A stretch of 64,000 nucleotides of DNA, taken from Weissella hellenica. GTDB taxonomy: Bacteria; Bacillota; Bacilli; Lactobacillales; Lactobacillaceae. Of the stretch, positions 9,509 to 19,285 are shown piece after piece (the first letter of the stretch is position 1; each line of letters begins with the position of its first letter). The position numbers and the translations under genes are program-made. The stretch spans positions 1 to 64,000 of the forward strand of contig NZ_BJEG01000012.1 in the NCBI RefSeq assembly GCF_005405545.1. The letters are read 5' to 3'. The notes beneath the pieces were generated by a model. It saw nothing but the letters and a program-made list of their open reading frames with translations. It was not told the DNA's origin and ran no database searches.

Positions 9509-12500
9509 TCAGTCCTTTTTTGGTAACAATGCCGTCAAAAACTGCATTAAGTTTTCTAGCCAATCATCGTCTGTCTGCTTAGGCTGAATTGCCATAGCAA
9601 ACACAACGGGGGCATTTACTTTAACTTGTCCACGTGTTTTCGTTAAGGCACTAGCCTGTTTAACTTGTTGTGCTGTAATTGTTGTTTTTTGAGAAAAATT
9701 AACCATCACCAATTCTGGTTTGTTAACCGTTCGCTTGATCTGTTTAATACCAAGTCGATCAGCTAGCGCCTTTAATTTAGAAACTTCTAACAGCCGACTT
9801 GCCGCTGCCGGGATATCCCCAAAACGATCAACCAAATCATCGGTAATTTCTGCAAATTGTTCTGCCTTGTTTGCCTTACGGATACGTTGATATAAATCAA
9901 TTTTCTGTGGCCCATCAGCAACATAGCTTGATGGCAAATATGCTTCAACCTGCAAATCCAACTCTGAATCTACTTGTTTAACCTGCTTACCTTGTTTAGC
10001 AGCCACCGCTTCTTGTAGCATCTGCGTATATAAATCATAACCAACTGTGTTAATAAAGCCGTGTTGTGATTGCCCTAGCAAATCACCAGCCCCACGAATT
10101 GATAAATCACGCATTGCAATTTTGAAACCAGAACCCAATTCTGTAAAATCACGAATAGCAGTTAACCGCTTTTCACTTTCTTCATTCAAAGAACGCGTCC
10201 CCAGATACGTAAAGTACGCATAGGCCACATTATGTGAACGACCCACACGACCACGTAACTGATAAAGTTGTGATAAGCCCATGTAATCAGCGTTTTCAAC
10301 AAATAACGTATTAGCATTTGGAATATCAACACCAGTTTCAATAATAGTTGTCGTAACTAAGACGTCATACTCACCGTTAATAAAATCAACCAGGATACCT
10401 TCCATCTGGGCTTCCGTCATTTGTCCATGAATATAGGCAACTCGGGCTTCTGGTACCAAACTTTGAATCATCCCAGCGACCTTTTCAATATCGGCAACAC
10501 GATTATGCAAATAGAAGGTTTGTCCACCTCGCGCCATTTCTCGTTCAACAGCATTTGCAATAACCCGACCATTTTGTTCCATAACATATGTCTGAATTGG
10601 ATATCGATTAGCTGGTGGCGTTTCGATTACGGACAGATCACGCACGCCAACCATCGCCATGTTTAATGTACGTGGAATTGGCGTCGCCGTTAAGGTCAAG
10701 ACATCCACATTCGTTTGTAAACTCTTAAGACGCTCTTTATGCTTAACACCAAAGCGTTGTTCCTCATCAATAATCAAAAGTCCCAGATCACCAAATATCA
10801 CATCTTTAGCCAGCAAACTATGGGTGCCAATCACAATATCAATGGTATGATTTTTTAATCCCGCTTTAATTTCTTTCTTTTGCTTAGGTGTTTGAAAGCG
10901 TGACATTCCAACAATTTTTAAATCAGTGCCTTCAAAACGATTCATAAATGATTCATAGTGTTGCTGTGCCAAGATAGTCGTTGGCACTAACATTGCTACT
11001 TGTTTACCTTCATGGGCCGCTTTAAAAGCTGCTCGCATTGCAACTTCAGTTTTTCCAAAACCAACATCACCAACCAACAAACGATCCATTGGCTGCACCT
11101 TTTCCATATCAGTTTTGATCTCTTTGATCGACCGAATTTGATCTGGTGTTTCAGGATAAGGAAATGCCTCTTCAAAATTATGCATAGCATCATCATCTGG
11201 TGCAAAAGCGTAACCTTTTTTAATTTCACGTTCAGCGTATAACGCCAATAAATCGTCTGCAATATCTTCAACTTTTTTAGCAACTTTAGCCTTTGCCCGT
11301 TGCCACTCAGGGCCGCCCATCTTATTAATCTTGGGGGCTTTTTCAGCTGCACCAACATACTTTTGCACTAAATCTAATTGCGTAACCGGAATAAATAACT
11401 TAGCATCTTTTTGGTAACCAATCGTAATGTAATCTTGTTTAACACCACGATTTTCAATCGTCTGCATCCCTTCATAGATACCAATACCATGATTAACATG
11501 CACAACGTAATCGCCTGGTTTTAGTTCATTGTAACTTTTAATCCGTTCTGCATTTGATAACGTCTGTCGCTTTGGTGCCCGTTTACGTACTTGTTGAAAC
11601 AATTCCTTTTCTGTTAAGACAACTAACTTTTGCATTGGCAATTCAAAACCAGCACTTAATGGCAAAGTCGTTAATTGTGTCCGTCCAGTTGCTAGGTTAT
11701 CAACAGCTACTTGGTTAATTTTGACACCAAAATCATTCAAGGTTTGGACTAATTTAACTTGACGATCAGCCGAATTGGTTAGAAAAATAATTGTCATATT
11801 TTGCTTTTGCCAACGGTCAACTTCACCTTTTAACAGTGGCATTTGTCCAAAAAATTGTTGTGTTGGGCGAACAGTCACATTGGTTAAACTTGTTTGGCGT
11901 AATTGCCCAATTCCGCGCTGTAATGGCGACAACACCAAACTTGTCTGCTGAACATCACGCGCTTGATCCGTCAAAGTCCAACCAAAATTATCAACTGGTA
12001 ATACCTGTTGATTAGCTAACTTATCTGCCCACCAATTGGTATCGTCTAAACGCATTTGAGCAGCATTTTCCACCGCGCGTGGATAATCATCAAACACTGC
12101 AATACCATTTTCTGGTAGATAGTCAAACAAGCTAACTGCATCCGGATACAAAAGATGTAGATAAGCACGAATATCCGGCAATAATTGACCATCAGCTAAC
12201 GTATTTAACAATGGCGTCATCGCTTCCGTTAAATGCCGTTTGTCTGCCCCTGCCAATGAATCACGATAGCTAGTCATTGCTAACTCAAGTCTCGTTTTGG
12301 CTTGCTCACGTTCTTCATCACCAATGACCAAGTCAGTCGCTGGTAAAATAGTTAAGCTATCCAAATTATCAATACTACGCTGTGTCTCAGCATCAAAAGA
12401 ACGCATCGAATCTAATTGCGTATCGAAAAAGTCTAACCGAATTGGGTTACCAACATCTGATGGATAAACATCTACAATTGAACCACGAATCGCAAATTCG

Positions 12501-13009
12501 CCTGGTTGCTCAACCGTGCTATTCCGGTGATAACCCATTTGATGTAACTGTGTTTCCAATTGATTTAGTTCATATTCATGATCAAAGTCAATTGTTATTT
12601 GTGCCTTTTTAAATGCATCAGCTGTTGGTAAATAGCGTTGTGCACCAGCAATGCCCGTAACCACTACTGCTTGTGGATCTGTCAAAAGTAGTTGCATTGC
12701 CTGAACACGGGCTAGACGAGCATCTAGTGATGTCACTGATAATTCTGCAGCGACACTTTCTTCTGCTGGAAATGAGCGGACATGTTCATCGCCCAGTAGC
12801 GCTTGTAAATCTTCGGTCAATTGATCAGCATGAAATTGACTATCTGACACAATCACCATTGGTTGCTGCGTTTTCTTTTGTAACGCAGCCAAATAAACTG
12901 TTCGTGCCGTTCCCGAAATACCCGTCATTAAGTGACGACCACCTTGATTCAGCCCAGTTGCTAATTGCTGTAAGTCTTTATCTTGTTGTAAAAATTCCGT
13001 TAATTCCAT
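9509..13009 (-). CDS. mfd: Transcription-repair coupling factor
   Basis: Mfd recognises RNA polymerase stalled at DNA lesions, displaces it and recruits UvrA. The 1166-aa length is normal. The UvrB-like N-terminal module spans about 1-340. The RNA polymerase interaction domain begins GDYVVHVNHGIGIYEG at 499. The RecG-like translocase follows, with Walker A GDVGFGKTE at 647-655 and the DEEQ box at 748-751. SRHN-type motifs and the TRCF C-terminal domain end the protein. It lies 17 bp after pth and 4 bp before the flippase, so pth-mfd-flippase-rqcP are probably one transcript. Confidence 0.97.
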   Translation of the reverse strand: MELTEFLQQDKDLQQLATGLNQGGRHLMTGISGTARTVYLAALQKKTQQPMVIVSDSQFHADQLTEDLQALLGDEHVRSFPAEESVAAELSVTSLDARLARVQAMQLLLTDPQAVVVTGIAGAQRYLPTADAFKKAQITIDFDHEYELNQLETQLHQMGYHRNSTVEQPGEFAIRGSIVDVYPSDVGNPIRLDFFDTQLDSMRSFDAETQRSIDNLDSLTILPATDLVIGDEEREQAKTRLELAMTSYRDSLAGADKRHLTEAMTPLLNTLADGQLLPDIRAYLHLLYPDAVSLFDYLPENGIAVFDDYPRAVENAAQMRLDDTNWWADKLANQQVLPVDNFGWTLTDQARDVQQTSLVLSPLQRGIGQLRQTSLTNVTVRPTQQFFGQMPLLKGEVDRWQKQNMTIIFLTNSADRQVKLVQTLNDFGVKINQVAVDNLATGRTQLTTLPLSAGFELPMQKLVVLTEKELFQQVRKRAPKRQTLSNAERIKSYNELKPGDYVVHVNHGIGIYEGMQTIENRGVKQDYITIGYQKDAKLFIPVTQLDLVQKYVGAAEKAPKINKMGGPEWQRAKAKVAKKVEDIADDLLALYAEREIKKGYAFAPDDDAMHNFEEAFPYPETPDQIRSIKEIKTDMEKVQPMDRLLVGDVGFGKTEVAMRAAFKAAHEGKQVAMLVPTTILAQQHYESFMNRFEGTDLKIVGMSRFQTPKQKKEIKAGLKNHTIDIVIGTHSLLAKDVIFGDLGLLIIDEEQRFGVKHKERLKSLQTNVDVLTLTATPIPRTLNMAMVGVRDLSVIETPPANRYPIQTYVMEQNGRVIANAVEREMARGGQTFYLHNRVADIEKVAGMIQSLVPEARVAYIHGQMTEAQMEGILVDFINGEYDVLVTTTIIETGVDIPNANTLFVENADYMGLSQLYQLRGRVGRSHNVAYAYFTYLGTRSLNEESEKRLTAIRDFTELGSGFKIAMRDLSIRGAGDLLGQSQHGFINTVGYDLYTQMLQEAVAAKQGKQVKQVDSELDLQVEAYLPSSYVADGPQKIDLYQRIRKANKAEQFAEITDDLVDRFGDIPAAASRLLEVSKLKALADRLGIKQIKRTVNKPELVMVNFSQKTTITAQQVKQASALTKTRGQVKVNAPVVFAMAIQPKQTDDDWLENLMQFLTALLPKKD

Positions 13010-13026
13010 AACGCCTACTCATCCTT

Positions 13027-13593
13027 TTAATTAAATTGATTCATCAAGATTGGCATTTCTTCACCCGCAGCAAATCCTTCAAAAATTTCAACTGCTTGAT
13101 CTAGTCCTGACAACAAATCAGGTTGCTCATCCTTACCAAAATGTCCCAAGACATAATCAACAACTGCTTGATGAACATGCGCTGGATGACCAATTCCGAA
13201 TTTCAAACGATTGAACTTTTGCGTACCTAACTGATTGGCAATACTTTTAATCCCGTTATGTCCACCAGCAGATCCTTTTTGACGTAAACGTAGTCGTCCA
13301 AGATCCATGTCCATGTCATCTTGAACAACCAATAAATCAGCTAGATCTAGCTTATAGTAATCAACCAATGGTCGCACCGCATCCCCAGAATCATTCATAT
13401 ATGTCGTTGGTTTTACTAACAATACCTTTTCATTATTAATGCGCACATCCGCCACAAATGCGTGTCGTTGCCCATCTTGTTTAAATGTTGCTTGGTACTT
13501 ATCTGCCACGGCATCAACCGTCATAAAACCAATATTATGACGCGTCTTATCATATTCTTTACCAATATTACCCAAACCAACAATCATCTTCAT
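13027..13593 (-). CDS. pth: Peptidyl-tRNA hydrolase
   Basis: Pth releases peptides from prematurely dropped peptidyl-tRNA. The 188-aa product carries the signature GLGNIGKEYDKTRHNIGF with catalytic His19, and VVQDDMDMDLGRLRLRQKGSAGGHNG containing the second conserved Asp region. An ATG with AGTGAGG about 11 nt upstream was used; an in-frame ATG two codons later is possible. It is the first gene of the pth-mfd run. Confidence 0.96.
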   Translation of the reverse strand: MKMIVGLGNIGKEYDKTRHNIGFMTVDAVADKYQATFKQDGQRHAFVADVRINNEKVLLVKPTTYMNDSGDAVRPLVDYYKLDLADLLVVQDDMDMDLGRLRLRQKGSAGGHNGIKSIANQLGTQKFNRLKFGIGHPAHVHQAVVDYVLGHFGKDEQPDLLSGLDQAVEIFEGFAAGEEMPILMNQFN

Positions 13594-13636
13594 TATGCTT
13601 TTAACCTCACTGCTTCATTTCAACTAACGCACGAAA

Positions 13637-13664
13637 TGGGTCGAGACTAATTAGCCCCCACCCA
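13637..13664. other. Intergenic hairpin upstream of pth
   Basis: TGGGT (13637-13641) and ACCCA (13660-13664) can pair around a segment containing the palindrome CTAATTAG. It lies in the 146-bp gap between the amidase stop and the pth start. No clear terminator run follows on either strand, so its role is unknown; it could be part of the pth leader. Confidence 0.35.
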
Positions 13665-13739
13665 AATACGCTATTTATTTTTTACTTAATGACTATAGAT
13701 TTTAAACCAAATCACGCCATTTTGATAGTCTTAACTATT

Positions 13740-15320
13740 TTATTTGTCTTCTTGATAGCTATCCAAAAAATGCAATTGATCATGATCTTGGAACTCTTTT
13801 CCTAATTGTAACAACAATTGGTCCTGTCCCTTATCTGCTTCAAACTGCACACCTAATGGTAAACCTTGCTTTGTCACATACGTTGGTAAGCTAAGTGCCG
13901 GTTCTCCTGAAACATTCGCTAACTGTGTAAACGGTGTTTTTGATAACCCATGCAGCCAGGCATCATAAATTAATTGAATTTGCTTTTTATGATTCAAATT
14001 CTGAATATGCTTTAATTGCTTAACATATTTAAGCAAATAAGCTGGATCACTGTTTTTAGGCGCTGGTGTTGCCGTTGTTGGTGTCAAATAGATTGGATAA
14101 GTCTTATGAAAATCCGTCATTTGTTGACTAACTTTGGTCATTTCAGTTGTCATAAATTTTTCACTTTGTTTAGTCTGTTTCTTATCCGCCTGATACAAGG
14201 CCCATGTCATTGGTGAAACATCCTTAAATTGCATGTTCTTACCAGTTTTTTCCTTGATCATCTTATTTGCATCCGTACCAGTTGGTGTTGATTCTGTGTA
14301 ATACATATTCATAAGCTTCTTACCATCAACTGGTGCATCTTGCTTTACGACAGTATAACCTTGTGCCCTCAAAAACTTTACTGATTGTTGAACTGCCTTA
14401 ACAGCATCTTTGCTAACTTTTGTTCCTACTGGTGATTTCGTTGAGTAAGCAATCTTTAGCTGTTTCAAATCAGTTGGTGCATCCTTAATCAATTCCGGAT
14501 GCTCTGAACTCTGCATGCCTTTAAAATAAGTTTGTAAATCTGAAATTTTCCGAGCATTAGCAAAGTTAACTGTTGAAGGAACTGTACTATCTCCCGTAAT
14601 TGCCCCTTGAGTTGGCTTTAGCCCAATCACACCTGTAAATGATGCTGGAATTCTAAGTGAACCACCTGCATCGTTACCGGTTGCCATTGGCACAAAATCA
14701 GTCGCAACGCTTGCCACTGCTCCCCCTGAAGAACCACCTGTATTACGAGACAAACGCCAAGGATTATGAGCAACACCATTCAATTTTGAATCCGTGATAT
14801 TTACTAATCCTAACTCCGGAAAATTAGTTTGACCAATAATCACAAATCCCATTGATTGTAGCTTCTTAACATAGTCACTTGTTTCAGTTGCTTTATTATC
14901 CTTAAGATCTGTTAATCCCCTGGTATTAGATTCACCATCTAATTGCTGGCCCAGACCTTTAATTAAAATTGGGACACCATAGAAAGGTTGTCCCGTATCC
15001 TTCATTGCCACTGATTCTTTTAACGCTGCTGACTCCCGTAAACTGATAACTGCATTTAATTGTGGATTTTCAGCTTTGATTTGTGACACTGCATGCTTAA
15101 TTAATTGCTGACTAGTAACTTTACCATCACGCACCATCTGCGCTAATTCACTCGCAGAAGCTTGTCGATAAACATTATCATCAATCCCCTCCGTATTGAT
15201 TTTTATACGTTGTAGCACATCTGTCTTAGCAGAAACTTGTCGGTTTTGTATCACGACACCTATACCAACACCCAATACCACGCCAAGTACTGCAAATTTT
15301 AGAATTTTCTTGCTTTTCAT
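13740..15320 (-). CDS. Membrane-anchored or secreted amidase (amidase signature family)
   Basis: Amidase-signature enzymes hydrolyse amide bonds with a Ser-cisSer-Lys triad. From the chosen start the 526-aa product has a basic N-terminus and one hydrophobic stretch (about 8-25) ending near VSAKTD, so it is exported, either cleaved or held by an N-terminal anchor. Triad candidates are K121 (PILIKG), the GGSSGG serines (S197/S198) and S221 in DAGGSLR. The ATG at 15320 is preceded by a GGGGGG tract 6 nt away; an upstream in-frame TTG at 15335 would overlap that site and is unlikely. The natural substrate is unknown. The 227 bp upstream hold the terC terminator and no other gene. Confidence 0.88.
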   Translation of the reverse strand: MKSKKILKFAVLGVVLGVGIGVVIQNRQVSAKTDVLQRIKINTEGIDDNVYRQASASELAQMVRDGKVTSQQLIKHAVSQIKAENPQLNAVISLRESAALKESVAMKDTGQPFYGVPILIKGLGQQLDGESNTRGLTDLKDNKATETSDYVKKLQSMGFVIIGQTNFPELGLVNITDSKLNGVAHNPWRLSRNTGGSSGGAVASVATDFVPMATGNDAGGSLRIPASFTGVIGLKPTQGAITGDSTVPSTVNFANARKISDLQTYFKGMQSSEHPELIKDAPTDLKQLKIAYSTKSPVGTKVSKDAVKAVQQSVKFLRAQGYTVVKQDAPVDGKKLMNMYYTESTPTGTDANKMIKEKTGKNMQFKDVSPMTWALYQADKKQTKQSEKFMTTEMTKVSQQMTDFHKTYPIYLTPTTATPAPKNSDPAYLLKYVKQLKHIQNLNHKKQIQLIYDAWLHGLSKTPFTQLANVSGEPALSLPTYVTKQGLPLGVQFEADKGQDQLLLQLGKEFQDHDQLHFLDSYQEDK

Positions 15321-15489
15321 TTTATGTCCCCCCAAGAACTAAAACGACTACTTAAAACTAAACCGCCAATATCTCAAAAACTGATACTAACTAAGATACT
15401 TAATAACTGCATCCATACATTAATTCTACGCCAGTTATAATTGCTTTTGTAACTGCACATGTCTTGCTGATGAAACAATCTAAATAACA

Positions 15490-15541
15490 ATAATAAAAAA
15501 TGACTTCGTTCCGAAAAAATAAACGGAACGAAGTCATTTTA
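15490..15541 (-). terminator. Terminator after the TerC gene
   Basis: An 18-bp near-perfect stem (15496-15513 with 15524-15541; core TGACTTCGTTCCG) with an A-rich loop, followed by T residues in minus sense. Confidence 0.92.
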
Positions 15542-15547
15542 ATTTAT

Positions 15548-16504
15548 CTATTTCGCTTTATCATGCTCGTCTTCCCAACGGGTCTTAGCAATCGATGCAA
15601 TAATAGCAATTGCCAATAAGCCAACGATGACAACTAATGAGGCAACATTTGAAATCGCGAATTGCCAATCAAACATTTTGCCAGCTTCATTAATTAACAT
15701 CTTTGCACCAATAAAAGCTAAAATACCAGCCAATGCATACTTAATGTAACGGAACATTGGCAATAACTTTGATAATGCAAAGAATAGTGAACGTAGTCCT
15801 AGAACGGCAAAAATGTTAGACGTTACGACAATAAATGTATCTTGCGTAACTGCTAATACTGCCGGAATTGAATCAACGGCAAACAACAGATCAGAAAGTT
15901 CAATGAAAATTAATGCTATCAAGAATGGCGTCACATAATGCTTGCCATTTTCCTTAACGATAAAATGTGGCTTACTAACATCATCTTTAACCGGTAAAAA
16001 TTTACGTAGCATTTGAATAATTTTACTGTCATCCAAATTTTGGTCCTCATTTTTATTGAAGAACATCTTCACACCAGTATAAACCAAGAAAATACCAAAT
16101 AAGTACATCAACCATTCAAACTTATGCAATAAGGCTGCGCCCCCTAAAATAAATAGGACACGCATTACTACGGCACCAAATACTCCCCAAAAGAGCACAC
16201 GATGTTGATAACGTGCTTCAATACCGAAAAAGCCAAAGACTAAGATAAAGATGAACAAATTATCCATACTCAAAGATTCTTCTAGCAAATAACCAGTGAT
16301 GAAATCAATCGCATGACCACTACCAGCAAAGTACCAGATACCCCCGGCAAATATAAACGCTAGTGCAATCCATGCTGCCGTTTGTAACAATGACTTTTTA
16401 AAAGTCGGCACTTCGCCTTTTTTATTAAAAACAGTTAAATCTAATACAAGCATTGCGATCACAAATGCAAAAAATCCAACCCAAACCCATATATTAACTT
16501 CCAT
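15548..16504 (-). CDS. TerC/Alx-family integral membrane protein
   Basis: The 318-aa protein has about nine hydrophobic helices. It carries the two acidic signatures of the TerC family: EESLSMDNLFIF near residues 76-87 and ELSDLLFAVDSIPAV near 205-219. Family members in Bacillus and E. coli take part in manganese export or metallation of exported enzymes; a tellurite role is historic. AAGGAAG precedes the ATG. I checked the short upstream gap for a yybP-ykoY manganese riboswitch and did not find one. It stands alone, flanked by terminators. Confidence 0.9.
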   Translation of the reverse strand: MEVNIWVWVGFFAFVIAMLVLDLTVFNKKGEVPTFKKSLLQTAAWIALAFIFAGGIWYFAGSGHAIDFITGYLLEESLSMDNLFIFILVFGFFGIEARYQHRVLFWGVFGAVVMRVLFILGGAALLHKFEWLMYLFGIFLVYTGVKMFFNKNEDQNLDDSKIIQMLRKFLPVKDDVSKPHFIVKENGKHYVTPFLIALIFIELSDLLFAVDSIPAVLAVTQDTFIVVTSNIFAVLGLRSLFFALSKLLPMFRYIKYALAGILAFIGAKMLINEAGKMFDWQFAISNVASLVVIVGLLAIAIIASIAKTRWEDEHDKAK

Positions 16505-16581
16505 TTAGTACGCTTCCTTTTTGTTTTACTACAAAATAATTCATTACAAATGATGAACTATACTAGTTTATATTTTATAAC

Positions 16582-16617
16582 AAAAAAGAACCTGAAACAG
16601 CTATTTGTTTCAGATTC
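16582..16617 (-). terminator. Terminator after yhgE
   Basis: In minus sense: GAATCTGAAAC, loop, GTTTCAGGTTC, then TTTTTTG. It is a clear stem with a U-run just downstream of the yhgE stop. Confidence 0.88.
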
Positions 16618-16626
16618 CATATTTCT

Positions 16627-19149
16627 TTATGAATTTGTTACCGGATCACTCATTGTATTAAAACTACGACGACGGATAACAAAATAGATAAATAACGCTA
16701 GTAATGAAACAATTGCAACGCTGATGATAACTATTAATTCGGTATTAATTGTACCACCAATCATAATTGTTTCACGTAAGCCACTTACTGAATAAGTCAT
16801 TGGTACCAGTGGGTGTAACCACTCATAAAACTTATTTGATAATTCAATTGGATAAGTTCCAGCAGCTACACTTAATTGAACAACTAACAAAACCATTGAG
16901 ACAAAGGCACCAGCACGACCAAACCACATATAGATGGCCGTAACTAATAGTGCATCCATATAACTCGTTAGTAACATGATCAAGAACGTTTGCCCTGGAT
17001 TAATTGGATCCATGCCTAACACCCAATCACTTAGTGCATACAATACCATTGGCGCCAAAGTTGCAATACCAAGCAAAATTGCCATCTTTGAACCGAACCA
17101 AGCACCCAATGATGATATCTTTTGTCGTGGTGTCAACATATCTAGCATCAAATTCAATGCCATCATACCAACGAACATTCCCACTGAAAACATGTATGGA
17201 ACCATCCCCGTTCCATTGTTTGGTACCTTATCTCTTTCAGTATGTGCCAATTTAGCTGGGGTAGCCATCTGCTTTAGCGTACCCTTAGTACTCTTAAGCT
17301 GATTAGCTTGCTGGCCTGCATCTGTTAACTTATTTGCTAATGTTTGATTACCATCATTCATTTGTGTCAAAGCTGGCCCCATTTGTTGTGCAGCGTTGGC
17401 TAGCTTACCTGATCCATTACTAATTTGACCAGCACCACTATTTAGTTGGTTAACACCGCCATTTAGTTGACCGTTCATGGTTGTTAAGGTCTGAAGCCCG
17501 CCATCTAATTGGGCAGCCCCATTCGCTAGTTGACCAACACCACCGCTTAATGTTTGTGCACCCGATTGTAGTGTTGCCACGCTATTATTCAACGTCACTG
17601 ACTTACCTTGCAATGTTTGCAACCCAGTATTTAGTGTTTGACCACCCGTTGCTAATTTATTAACAGCACCCTTTAGTGTTGGCAACTTATCATTTAATTG
17701 TTGTGAACCCGTTGCTAATTGCGCCACAGCATCTGGCAGTTGTTGCATCGCTGTTAGTTGATTATTAATCGTTTTGATATCTGTATTCTGTAGTGTTTTA
17801 TGTAATTCTGTTAACGTCCCTTGGTGCTTTTGAACCGTTTGCACGAATTGACTGACACTACCTTGTAATGCCGTTGCATGTTGTGTCATCGTAGCTAAGA
17901 CCTTAGCAGTCTGCGTATTACTTTGTTTGCTTGCCAATGACTGTACAAATTTCTGCTTTTGCTCGGCTGTCAAATTAATACCTGCATCACTCATGGCTGC
18001 ATTCACATTATTTGTTAATGCTCCTTGATCTGCTGCGTTCGCTTGCTCTAAGGCCTTTATATCTGATTGTAACGTGCTAAATTGATTGTTAATTGCTTGA
18101 TCACTTGGTAAAGCTGCCTGTGTATCATCAATCACAGCTGATAATGATGTCAATTCTTTTTGAACTTTAGCTAAATTACCTTTTACATCATTATCGACCA
18201 ATTGCTTATTTAACTTTGCCAAACCATTGTTTAGCTTTGTAACACCAGTCTGCAACGTTGGAACCTGTTGATTTAATTGATTTAGCCCGGTTGACAATGT
18301 TTGACTACCTTGAGCAGCTTGGCCAACGGCTGATGTATATTGCTGCGTTCCTTGCTTTAATTGGCCAATACCATTAATCAACGTTGGTGCTTGTTGATTC
18401 ATTTGGTTTAAACCAGAAGCAAGTTGTTTACTACCCGTACTTGCCTGACCAACTGCCGATGTATATTGACCAACACCTTGTGTTAGCGTCTTGGCACCAT
18501 CTTGAAAAGTTAATGAGCTAGCAGCTAGCTTATTAAGATTAGCAGTTACTTGATCGCTACCATTTTTTAACGTATTAGCACCATCAGCCAACTTTTTATT
18601 AGCTGCGCCGGCTTCATCCATCCCATTACCAGCTTTTTGTATTTCTTTAAACAATGTCTTGGTATAAATTTTTGTAACCTTACCAGAAATTTGTGTACCA
18701 ATTCGTTCAGCGCCTGACTCAGATAACTTACCTGCAATAAAACTATGACCAGAACTTGTCTCGTATTGCAACTTCATTTGTTTAGGTTGCTTATCTAATA
18801 ATGTTGTTGCATTTTGTGAAAAATTCTTTGGAATCGTAATGACTGTATAGTACTTACCATCATTTAGACCCTTTTTCGCTGCTGCTTCTGATGGAAATTT
18901 AAAATTCATCGCATCAGATTTCTGTAATTCTTCTTTTAAATCATGACCCACTGTTAACTTTTTTCCTGAATAAGTCACTGATTTATCCTTATTGACAACG
19001 GCTACTGGTAATTTACTGACTTCGCCATAAGGATTCCACAATGAGCCTAGAAAAGTCACAGCATAAATTGATGGTACAAATAACAAAACAAAAAGAACTA
19101 ACATATAAAATTTATGTGCTTTTAGCCATTGCCACTCTGATTTCAACAT
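16627..19149 (-). CDS. yhgE: YhgE/Pip-family membrane protein (ABC-2-type)
   Basis: An 840-aa protein of the YhgE/phage infection protein family. One membrane helix lies at the N-terminus (about 13-33, FYMLVLFVLLFVPSIYAV). A large extracytoplasmic part follows (about 40-640), and five or six C-terminal helices resemble ABC-2 permeases. The outside part is a long run of repeats of the type LxxGxxQLxxGL (about 190-620), predicted to be helical and coiled-coil. The Lactococcus relative Pip is a phage receptor; related proteins with type VII secretion (EsaA) share the layout. It is divergent from a TetR gene with matching operators between, so repression by that regulator is likely. AAGGAGAG precedes the ATG. 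Confidence 0.9.
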   Translation of the reverse strand: MLKSEWQWLKAHKFYMLVLFVLLFVPSIYAVTFLGSLWNPYGEVSKLPVAVVNKDKSVTYSGKKLTVGHDLKEELQKSDAMNFKFPSEAAAKKGLNDGKYYTVITIPKNFSQNATTLLDKQPKQMKLQYETSSGHSFIAGKLSESGAERIGTQISGKVTKIYTKTLFKEIQKAGNGMDEAGAANKKLADGANTLKNGSDQVTANLNKLAASSLTFQDGAKTLTQGVGQYTSAVGQASTGSKQLASGLNQMNQQAPTLINGIGQLKQGTQQYTSAVGQAAQGSQTLSTGLNQLNQQVPTLQTGVTKLNNGLAKLNKQLVDNDVKGNLAKVQKELTSLSAVIDDTQAALPSDQAINNQFSTLQSDIKALEQANAADQGALTNNVNAAMSDAGINLTAEQKQKFVQSLASKQSNTQTAKVLATMTQHATALQGSVSQFVQTVQKHQGTLTELHKTLQNTDIKTINNQLTAMQQLPDAVAQLATGSQQLNDKLPTLKGAVNKLATGGQTLNTGLQTLQGKSVTLNNSVATLQSGAQTLSGGVGQLANGAAQLDGGLQTLTTMNGQLNGGVNQLNSGAGQISNGSGKLANAAQQMGPALTQMNDGNQTLANKLTDAGQQANQLKSTKGTLKQMATPAKLAHTERDKVPNNGTGMVPYMFSVGMFVGMMALNLMLDMLTPRQKISSLGAWFGSKMAILLGIATLAPMVLYALSDWVLGMDPINPGQTFLIMLLTSYMDALLVTAIYMWFGRAGAFVSMVLLVVQLSVAAGTYPIELSNKFYEWLHPLVPMTYSVSGLRETIMIGGTINTELIVIISVAIVSLLALFIYFVIRRRSFNTMSDPVTNS

Positions 19150-19177
19150 TGTTTTTCTCTCCTTCTATAACAAATCA

Positions 19178-19194
19178 TTGAACAACTTGTTGAA
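19178..19194. promoter_or_regulatory. Probable TetR operator 1 (yhgE side)
   Basis: TTGAACAACTTGTTGAA, an imperfect palindrome with perfect core AACAA-c-TTGTT, lies 29 bp upstream of the yhgE start. The same 17-mer recurs in inverted orientation near the regulator gene with two mismatches. Confidence 0.65.
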
Positions 19195-19251
19195 TATTTT
19201 TTCTCTGGGGTCTATATTAATGCTAATAGGGCATTAGTACAATGTACAATT

Positions 19252-19268
19252 TTAAACACGTTGTTCAA
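19252..19268. promoter_or_regulatory. Probable TetR operator 2 (tetR side)
   Basis: The reverse complement reads TTGAACAACGTGTTTAA, matching operator 1 at 15 of 17 positions. It ends 17 bp before the regulator start codon, where binding would block the regulator's own transcription. Confidence 0.62.
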
Positions 19269-19285
19269 TAAATGGAGTAGAAATT

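Noticed and set aside
16505-16626. Possible manganese riboswitch before the TerC gene
   Set aside because: The gap is only about 80 bp once the neighbouring terminator is removed, and no yybP-ykoY core is visible.
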